A stretch of DNA of 64,000 bases from Anaspis maculata (lineage: Eukaryota; Arthropoda; Insecta; Coleoptera; Scraptiidae). The translations under genes and the position numbers were made by a program. The DNA is taken from assembly GCA_949128115.1 (NCBI GenBank), contig OX421968.1, positions 8,494,001-8,558,000 of the forward strand, read 5' to 3'. Under the pieces are notes generated by a model, which ran no database searches, was not told the DNA's origin, and worked only from the letters and a program-made list of their open reading frames with translations. Of this stretch, positions 21,227 to 30,900 are shown piece by piece; the first letter of the stretch is position 1; every line of letters begins with the position of its first letter.

Positions 21227-21575
21227 ATTTTTTTTTCATTATTCATTTATTTAACGTCGGCCTATTTCCACAACGAGACCTAATACCGACGCCGGTGAAT
21301 GCTTTCCTCCACTATACCGAAAATTTTGTCGAGCCCCTGTGTGTTCCAATACAGGGTAGGGATTTTTAACGACCACCAACATCGCATGGGGTCGGCACCA
21401 TCGTTCGTATCTCACGTGCAATGCGACACACGGCGCGTCTTGCATCTAGCAAGCATTCCAACTAAATCAAAGAGCTTGTTTTGGGGACGAGAATCCGAGC
21501 GCCCACAGTAGGACTCGAACTCACGACCCTTGGAGTGGTAGTCGAACACGCTGATCACCACACCACAAGCTCCTC
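21227..21575 (-). repeat. Full-length tRNA-derived SINE
   Basis: Read on the minus strand: a tRNA-like head (AGCTTGTGGTGTGGTGATCA), an internal B-box GAGTTCGAGTCCT at about 21510-21522, a ~230-bp body containing GGTGGTCGTTAAAAATCCC and GAAAGCATTCACCGGCG, and a tail AAATAAATGAATAATG followed by an A-run. Truncated copies sit at 6352-6505 and 61262-61492. Such elements are transcribed by RNA polymerase III and moved by LINE enzymes; that is family knowledge. Confidence 0.83.
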
Positions 21576-21697
21576 TCAATATTATTTTGATGAATACTGT
21601 ACAGGGAATTCCACAAATAATACAACATAAAAAGTCAACAAATGTAATAAATAATTATAATGATAACCCTGAGAACTTTTTTTTTTTTGTACAAATT

Positions 21698-22054
21698 CTA
21701 ATTTTCTTTATTGGCAATTTTCTGCTCTGCCATGATATGGTATAAGTCCGATCTGTCCAGCAGACCTTCTAAATCTTCATCAGAGTAATCAATAGCTGAT
21801 GCGTCAGCATCAATGGAGTCGATTATCTTCTTCAGTTCCAGTAAAGAATCAAGCATGGTGTTTTTTGCTTTTGCCGACATGCTGGTGAAATGCCCATCGC
21901 TGATGATCACTTTACCAAACAGCTTCTTCATGTGCCCGACTTCCAAGATTTTTTCATCAATAGTATTCTGCGCCACCAGTGTGTAGACCATGACCGGTTT
22001 TGTCTGGCCAATTCTGTGAGAACGGTCTTCCGCTTGTAAATCCACTTGAGGATT
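21698..22054 (-). CDS. HELLS: HELLS exon 6 (helicase motif VI and C-terminus)
   Basis: Begins NPQVDLQAEDRSHRIGQTKP after acceptor CATTTTGCAG and ends at TAA after a conserved LLDRSDLYHIM tail. The LLDRSDL string is also seen near the C-terminus of vertebrate HELLS, which supports the subfamily call. Confidence 0.94.
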   Translation of the reverse strand, partial: NPQVDLQAEDRSHRIGQTKPVMVYTLVAQNTIDEKILEVGHMKKLFGKVIISDGHFTSMSAKAKNTMLDSLLELKKIIDSIDADASAIDYSDEDLEGLLDRSDLYHIMAEQKIANKEN

Positions 22055-24082
22055 CTGCAAAATGTTTTCTTTTAGTTGAGAATCATAGATGGGGGGAGGG
22101 GTTCGATTTAAATTAGCTCTCATGACTAATTAGCAGTATTAGCACTTTACAAGAAAAGCTTCTAAGGGCAAAGTTATCACGGAGGCTTGCCCAGAGTAAT
22201 CAACGACGGTCGTAGACCACGAGAACGATTAATTGATTCAAGATTTATCATGTACATTACTACAATATCAATACGAATACCATGAGCTTTCTAGATTTTA
22301 AAGTATAATTTACCCAATCACGATCCAGAAATATGACGGTGTCTGCGCCGTAGAGATTGATTCCTGTTCCGCCCGCTCTGGTGGAAACCATAAATATAAA
22401 AATGTCATCGTCCGCATTGAAATCCGAGATGTCTTTTTCGCGTTGATCGATTTTATTGGAGCCATCAAGGCGACGGTACGTGTAATTCCTGTAGATGAGA
22501 AATTCTTCCACAAGATCGAGAACCATTGTCATTGTGCTGAATAAAAGAACTTTATGGTTGTCTCGCTTCAGCTTTGGCAGCATGACATCGAGGACTTTCA
22601 ATTTGCCGCTCTGTGTGATCAATTTTTCCGTTACGAGTAACCGGTCTTCATCCTTCACGAGCGGGAAGTGAACCAAGTATGGATGTGAAGCAATCTTTCT
22701 CAACATGAACATGGGATTGTTCATCGTCAGTCTCACTTTGTATGTTACAGGAACGCCGTCTTCCACTGATTCGATCTCAAAGGGGTGATCTTTCTTTTTG
22801 TCATTTGCAGATGTCTTCGGCCGGGTCGATCTGATTGCATTCACGTCAACTACTGCGGAGGCGTCTTTTCCTTGAAGTCTGGAAATGTCCCGCTCCAGTA
22901 CGTATTTGTACAGCCTCTTTTGGTGCTCGGACATGGGGCAATATACTAAAACGGACTTCTTCGGAACCATGTCATGAAACACGTCCGTTTTCAAACGACG
23001 AAGCATAAACGGCGATAAAATATGTTTGATTTTTGTGATGACACTCGTTTCTGCTTCTTTCTGCAACAGCTTCTTTGCGTCCTGCATATCGGCCAGTGCC
23101 AGCACTGCAGTGAAATCGTTCACGTTCTTGAACAGTTGCGGCATCAAGAAATGACACAAGGACCACAATTCGGTTATGTTGTTTTGCAATGGCGTGCCGG
23201 TCAAGATGAGACGGTTTTGAGATTTGAAAGCCTGCAATTGCCTGTAAAACAACACGCAAGAAATAAGCGATCAAAATCTAAGAGCCAAAATAGTGCAGGT
23301 GTCCACTGCAAAAATCTGGGTCGATCGCTTTTGTGAGTTTCTGTTTCAATCGATAGTGGGCAATAAAATGAGCCTTCCGATACCCGGCTGCCACCTTCCA
23401 TCCCCTGCTTTGAGGGTGGCTGTCGGTGTCAAAGATGACCATTGACCATATTGAATAACTTCTACACCTATCGCTTTTACACGTCTTTCAACATACGGGT
23501 AAATAGTCGAATGGTCTAGACTAAAATATTAGGATCCAAAGGTCGGAGGTTCGAAATCTCCACCAAGACTCTTTTTTTGTTTTTCTTTGCATTTAAAAAG
23601 CTTGACAAAGACATATCACCGTTCGATACATAAATTTAATACCACTTTCAGCACTTACAGGTTATATTTAGGAACAATGTTAAAAATTTTATTTAATGGA
23701 CAGGGAGCTGGTGCCTCAAAACTTACGTCATAAGGTACATGATTTTAAACCTGTAGGTCTAATGTGCGTTGATAAAGTTGTTGAAAATTGCTTTGTCTTA
23801 CATGTCAGACCGGGGGCTTTAGGCTGGTACTATGAGCTTGTCAATTTTCGAAAAAATGACCAAAAATTTACGTCATAAGGTACATGAATGAAACTAACTG
23901 GAGTTTATGTGGGAACATCCCCTTAATTAAAAATCTGGTCGTAAGACAAAATTCTTGGAGGCTTTCGGTCCATAAGACAAGTTTGAAATTTTCAAAAAAA
24001 GACCAAAATTTATCAATTTTTTCACCGGCGTTTTGTTGACTAACCCACTAAGTGTGATAGATATATATCATCCTGATTACAA

Positions 24083-24124
<42 letters not shown>

Positions 24125-24961
24125 TTGTGTAAAGACGGAATCGATTTCCATGTTGAAATACAGGGTGTACGATTTGAAAAAAATTTTTAGATGTTGCACC
24201 CTGTAAGCGATGTACGATTAAAAATTTTCGTGGACAGATTCGAAACCTTTTAAAAAATCATGTAAGAATCGTTTCTCATTCCCGAAATTGTGTCAAGGGA
24301 GAAGTCTCCAGGAGGAGGTAAAGTTTGCCCTTATTGAAAATTTCAAACTTGGACCGATCTTGAACTTGGTCTTATGGACCGAGAGCCCCCAAAAATTTTG
24401 TCTTATGACTCGATTTTTATCAAGGGAATGTTCCCACACAGAAGCCCGTTGGTTTCATTCATGTACCTTATGACGTGAATTTTTGACATTTTTTGAAAAT
24501 TGACAAGCCTATACCAGCCTAAAGCCCCCGATCTGACATGTAAGACAAAGCAATTTTTACAAGCTTATCAACGCACATCAGACCTATAGGGTTAAAACGT
24601 AAGTTTTGAGGCACCAGCTCCCTGTCCATAATTTGTTGTCTGATTCTAGAAGAAAGAAATCAATGAAATCAAGAGAGGCAGATAGAGGTAAGATTTTTTG
24701 TTATGATTTTGTACACAAATATCTGTTCTTTACAATCGTATTATATTAATCAAAAAACACCTAATGCTTTTATGGACAAATGACACACCGTTGGAAAGCT
24801 CGACAAATTTCCTTCAAGAAAACACCCAGTTGCCGCACCTCACACGACTAGAAGTTCAGAAATCAAGGTCTAGAATATTTTCGGTCCCCGTTTTTTTTGC
24901 GCGCGATCCTACGTCACAGGACTTGTGAAACAGTAAGATATGATTTGAAATTAGCAAGATT

Positions 24962-24997
<36 letters not shown>

Positions 24998-27900
24998 GTA
25001 GCAGCTTGTGAGATTTGAGCCCCGTATCGTAAACACGGAAGCATTGAGCTACTGGCGTCGAATGCAGCGTATTTAGGAGTGCGCGTTTAGGGGCTACCCG
25101 CTCATTTTTGAGTTTTGAAAAATACATATTACAATTGAGCGGATGTATGTTATTGTACTGTGTAATTTTGAACACTCAAATATAAACAGATATAGCCCCT
25201 AAAAGCGCACCTCTAAATGCGCTTTTAGCTTAAAAGCGAGATATGAAAACGGCCCTTTGACACCGGCAGCCACCCTTAAAGCAGGGGATGGAGGGTGGCA
25301 GCCACGTATCGCAAGATCCATTTTATTGCCAACTATCGACTGAAACGGAAATTTCTCATAAAAGCGATCGACCCAGATTTTTGCAGTGGGCTCCCGGACT
25401 AAAAGGACAATACAGGCTAAAAACTGACTATAAAAACAAACTGTTTTCATACAATCATCTCGAGGATTTGGGCCTAATGGTAGCCTTATGGTGGCCTTAC
25501 ATTGAGCATCAAATGCTGCAGCTTTTTTTGCTGCCGAGCTCTCATTGGTCAAATGTTGGTCACTGACAGCCAGTGGCGTAACTAGAAGTGTCCAATGGGG
25601 GGGGGTCACGACTGAAAAATATGCAATAATACGAGCAAAGTGAACAAAAAAAGCGCCACATTTCTGAATTTTTTCAAAAAAACCAATGACTAAGGGGGGG
25701 GGGGTTGGACCCCGAAACTCCCCCTCTAGTTACGCCACTGCTGACAGCAATAACAGGCGTCAGTTCCAATCAGAACTCTGCTGCAAAGAAAGCTGCAGCA
25801 CTTGCTGCTCAATGTAAGGCCAGCATTGGCGAGTTTCAAGATCGAATACGCCATCTGACGGCCAACGTGTAAACGACGTTTGTGCACGGATCAACTGCAG
25901 ATTTGTGTGGGCTCTTATGAGCGTTGCGGTGTTTGGGGACTTGATTTGATTCCATCTGACTTAACGCGGCGTTAATTTCTTCCAACAAAGTACGTGAGCC
26001 ACGCACGTTTCATTATCTTGAATATATTAGGTGTCGTCGATTGCAAAAGCATTGCATTTTCAAATAAGAGTGGCACGTGTACGACGACTGGCAAGCAAAA
26101 GTGGCATATAGAATGGAAGGTGGCAGAATAGATAGTGACAAAAAGTGGCGGAGAATTAGTTGTGTTTCCGAGTGCGAGTCGCGCTGTGGAAACCGGAAAA
26201 AGGAAAAGTTACATTTTCACCGTTTCTCGTCGAAAGCGAAAGACGCAAGTTGGGTAGTCAAAATGACAAACAAACTCGGCACTGTGGAAAACATGACTAC
26301 GAGAAAAGCTTGGGAAGTGTCGCTGAAAATGGGAACTTTATATGGCTGCATCGAAGAAGCACAGCTGCGATATTTTTGCATGTCCCGGACTGGCCTGCTT
26401 TGCAAGTGCATTTTGAACGTTCCAATTTCACAGGAACTGCTACTACTATTTTTTTTAATTACATTCCCAGTTACCTAGTGAGGAGATTCATACAATGCGC
26501 TTGTTTGTAAACACAATTCAAATATGTCTATGTTTAAATTGATGCTTGATTCAGTTTGCTTTCGACCACACAACACAAGAAATTGTGACTTCAGAATTTC
26601 TTCTCCCATCACGATACATCAAGAATCCGTTGAGTCCATCAAGTGATTCAAAACCTCCATAACACTCAATTGCGCTTCTGCCATTTTTGAGTTCCACCGC
26701 AATACTAATTAACCACGTTTCACGTATGGAGGACATTAAAAACCGCTTACTACTGATGAGATTTTTGAACGCGCGGGCAACAATCCGTGCTCTATCCGAC
26801 ATGTTTGTTTACATGCGAAGCGCATCAGCAGCGCCACCATCGGTAATGTTACTCGCCAATAAGGCCACCATTACATTGAGCATCAAATGCTGCAGCTTTC
26901 TTTGCAGCAGAATTTTGATTGGATGGGCAAAACTTTTGAATTTTGCCCATCCAATCAGAATTCTGCTGCAAAGAAAGCTGCAGCATTTGATGCTCAATGT
27001 AAGGCCAGCATAAGGCCACCATTAGACTAGTTTAAAGTGCGATTTATAACTCGATTTTAATTTTAGTCGCAATTTTAATCGCAATTTTAGTCGGATCGAT
27101 CGTAAGCATATTCCTTTTGTCAATACACCTATCCCACCGCAATATCAACTCGGGAACCCCCTGCGTGCGCCGGTGTCATGGGGAAATTTTGCTTGGGGTT
27201 TGGACATAATTGGGCTATTCTGGTAGTAGGTAGTTCAACTTATAGTAGACTAAACTGCACACGTTCAGTTCATTTTCTGTTGATTGTTTACAAAGGCATT
27301 TTTGAGGTTAATTTTCAATTTTATCTGATGAGTGTCATACATTTGATCCTGCATACCATAACCATAATTACTAATAATTTTAGTTAGGTAGTACCAGTTT
27401 TTACTATGGTTTTCAATGCATAAATGCATACTGTTGCAATGCAATGACAAAAATGTGAAACTAGAGAATTGACACTGACAGTAGATAATATGCACCGATA
27501 CCCGTCAGACTTGCCAACCTCAATTTTGAATATAGTTATATTGCCTGCGCACTGGGTCCAAAATTGTCCGACGGGATAGGTGTATAGGTCCCTTCGTTTC
27601 GGTTTTTTTGAGTGCGCATGTCTGGTGCGAATTTCATAGTTTCGTACACCGATATTGAAAATTAACACTGAAAAATATTCTAGTGCACCTAAAATTCCAC
27701 AAATAATTTGGCTGAATGATAGATACCATTTTATATATTCAAAGGAAATGTTTCATTGAAATTGAATTCAATGATCATTTGTGGAAGTTCAGGAACAACG
27801 AAAATGGCAACAGCGTTCAAAACAATAAGACATCGGCGCCAACTGTCACTTGTGACAATTATGATCACACTCCTCGTTTCTACCTGACCTACATTTCGTT

Positions 27901-30900
27901 TGCTCATGTTTTGACGAAAAAACACAACTTGTTGAAAATGACTGTACCGAGAAGGAAGTTCAAATAAGCTAGGAAGAGATGCATTTACGGTATGTGTAAA
28001 AGTGACAGCCAGGAACCAGTAGCTGGTCAGGCGGCTAGACAGAGCATGCAGCGTTGCCATTCAACTGACAGGTGTATGAAAGTTTTCAAAATTTGGAGCC
28101 TTCAAGCATGCGCACCTGCCCAAACGAAGTAGCCTATTTATAACTCGATCGTAACGATCGCATCGGTCGGAAGCACAGTCGGAAGCAAGGCGTGATGGAG
28201 GGAGAAAACCGGGTGCAGTGCAGTGGCGTAACTAGCCCATTTGAACAGGCAGGTACACCTACAGACCAAGAAGGCGCCGCAAGTGAACATTTTTCGGGAA
28301 AATCAGCATAATCAATGTATGTTCGTGTGAATTGTGAACGTTGAAAAGGCGCCGTTGAGGTCAAATATTTGTACAGGTGGGTGCGGGTACCCGGCTGACC
28401 TCCCCCTAGTTGCGTCACTGAACCTCTGCACAAAGTTCCCAGAAAATCCCCTAACCTAACGTTGCTAATCAAGAAGACTACTGTGTTCAGTTTCGCTAAT
28501 CTTGATATTATCTTGATTTTTATTGGTCGATCGTAAGGATCGGATCGCAAGAGTTGGATGTTGGCCAACTTCTTAAAATCCTTAAAATCGTTACGATTGC
28601 GTCTTGCGATTAAAATCGGGTAATAAAAAGTATAGAGGAAATCTTCTTTGAACTTCGGAGTATCTTTGAACTTCGTTAAAATTGCGACTAAAATTAAAAT
28701 CGAGTTAATCGCACTTGACGCGTGCATTTCCAGCGAAGCAGAACATCCTACATTCTCTAACAATGTAAACTGCTCAACAACCGAATAGTCGTGGTCGAAA
28801 ATTAGACCCGACTTTAAAACAAAAATATCTTTTAATCGCCATGATCGATTTTATATTTGTTCCCACTATATGTTAATTTTTTAGAAATCTATCGTAGCAA
28901 TCCTAATTCCTAATTTCAAAATACCACAAATATTGTTCTAATTCTAATGTAAAACGGTGTCCCGAAACATTATCCCGTTCAACGAAAACAAATTTTCCCG
29001 CAATACCGTTGGCAAAAATTATGAAGTTTGTTGTTTGATCACTAGAACTTTATCGAATCACCGGGATCGGACGTTTAGTAGCAGACATGTGTATTTTAAT
29101 TTTGAAAGACAACTATAATTTAAATTATCCAGCAACTCGTTTCTTGTTCAAAATCTGACGAGTGAGGTCTGACGAGTGAGGGCTTTGTTTTCATTTGAAA
29201 TCAAATTTGAGCATCAGAAACTGCCTTTAGGGACAGGGTACGGGGACCTCCCTTAAGAAAAGTTCATACTTTGCACTCATCAGCTTTCGTTATTTTCCCA
29301 CAAAAAAAAAACGAAAATTGTATAAACTGCTGGTGTATTCTTAAATATACCGGGTGGGCCATGAAAAACCGTGTTCGGAATTTTTCCTTCAAAAATTTTC
29401 ATTTCGCCACCGGTTTTATCGAACTTTTCAGCTTTGGCTAGCCAATTGAATAGGTTATCATTTCCGTATTTAAAAATGGCCGACATATCAAAATTCACGA
29501 TTTGATTGGTTGCGGTCTTGAATTGTCGACGGAGGTCTATTCCTTCATAATAGTTATTGGTTTTGACTTTCTGCTAATTTTATTGAAAGGCAAGGAGGAT
29601 AAAAGAAATTCTATTTTCAATTGCTTCCGCCATCTTGGATTTTGACATGTCGGCCATTTTCTCATATGAAAAAGGTAGCCTGTCCAATACACAATATTGC
29701 GCGGAAGTGGCGCTCCGACACGGATGTCATGCGAACTAAGAAAACGGTGACAAGTTATCATCGCGCATGTTCAGGGCCGCTATTCTTGAATCGTGTGAGA
29801 AAAGTCCCTGGGAGTTTTATATAATCCGTACTACACTTCTGTAGCGAAAGTTGTCTGAAAACCACGATTTTAGGCAACATTCGCTACATCAGTGTACTGC
29901 GGAATGTATTTTACTCCCAGGGACTTTTCCCACACGATTCAAGAATAGCGGCCCAGAACTCGACAATGCGTGCTTTCCACCTAGCCCCAAGTTCGGTACA
30001 CCTGCCATTTACGCATGTGCGGGTTCCAAACGGTGCTTTCCATCTACGTGTTTCTACTCGGTTCTGCCCCGTTCATTGGATGACGTAAAATTTTGTGCCA
30101 CACCATGGAACATGTGCCGTCTGGTGGTATTTGTACCGTCTAGGGGGAAAGCACCCAATGACATTGATTTCAGTATTTGACGTTGACGTTTTGTAGTTTT
30201 ATCAGCAACTTGTGAAGTCTTCCAATTTAAGAAGCATATTCGGCGGTCGAAAGAGTGTGTGCCACTCAGAGGACCGACTGTCGCCACACCATGCTGTCGT
30301 CAATACAATACAGCACTGATTAAATGAAATATCCCCATACAATTTCGCGGTAAATTTGAATGTTATGGTTGGAGTGTTCCATGTTTTCTGTATTTGGTAA
30401 TTTGGGGCATTTGGGAATGATCCGCCACATATGTGCTTTCATGAATAGGTTGCGAAGGTTACTCCGATTTTTCTATGTAACCACTTCTACTTGAAAACGG
30501 AGCATAATCTATTGAGCTTAGTTTGAGAATCACCTATTTTACAGCGTAACATATGGAAGACTTAGAACGAATCACCTCGTTTTTTAGCGCGTGCGCTAAG
30601 CGGTCACGCAATATTGTGTATTGACTAACCATTGATACCCAATTTGAGGGAAAGCATATGGCAGGTTTGGTGGGCAGGACACCTAAAGGGTCAATTATGC
30701 GGAAATAAAAAAAAACGCAAAAGTAGGCTTCGCTTCAATTCGCAATAGCTCCTCAGCAGATGACCCGATTTTATTGGTTGTGGTTTTGAATTGACAAGAA
30801 AGGTCTATTTCTCCATAATACATTATTGGCCTATTTTAAATTGTTTCTCATCGGAAGTCTATGACAACCTCCGCATACTAGAACTCAAAACCAATATTCG

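Larger units (their letters stand above)
27035..28716. mobile_element. AAGTGCGAT-ended element with nested insertions
   Basis: AAGTGCGATTTATAACTCG at the left and CGAGTTAATCGCACTT at the right are inverted, followed inward by TTTTAATTTTAGTCGCAAT and its inverse. The ACTAAAATTAAAA subterminal motif is shared with the 10224-10385 MITE. It encloses 27123-27585, 27584-28137 and 28221-28420. Confidence 0.6.

Noticed and set aside
24963..25066. Functional tRNA-Val gene
   Set aside because: The anticodon stem-loop is plausible but the T arm and acceptor stem do not form, so it is only tRNA-like.
28134..28763. 209-codon minus-strand open frame
   Set aside because: It runs across the boundaries of several mobile elements (28137, 28221-28420, 28716) and has no family-like motif; length is by chance.
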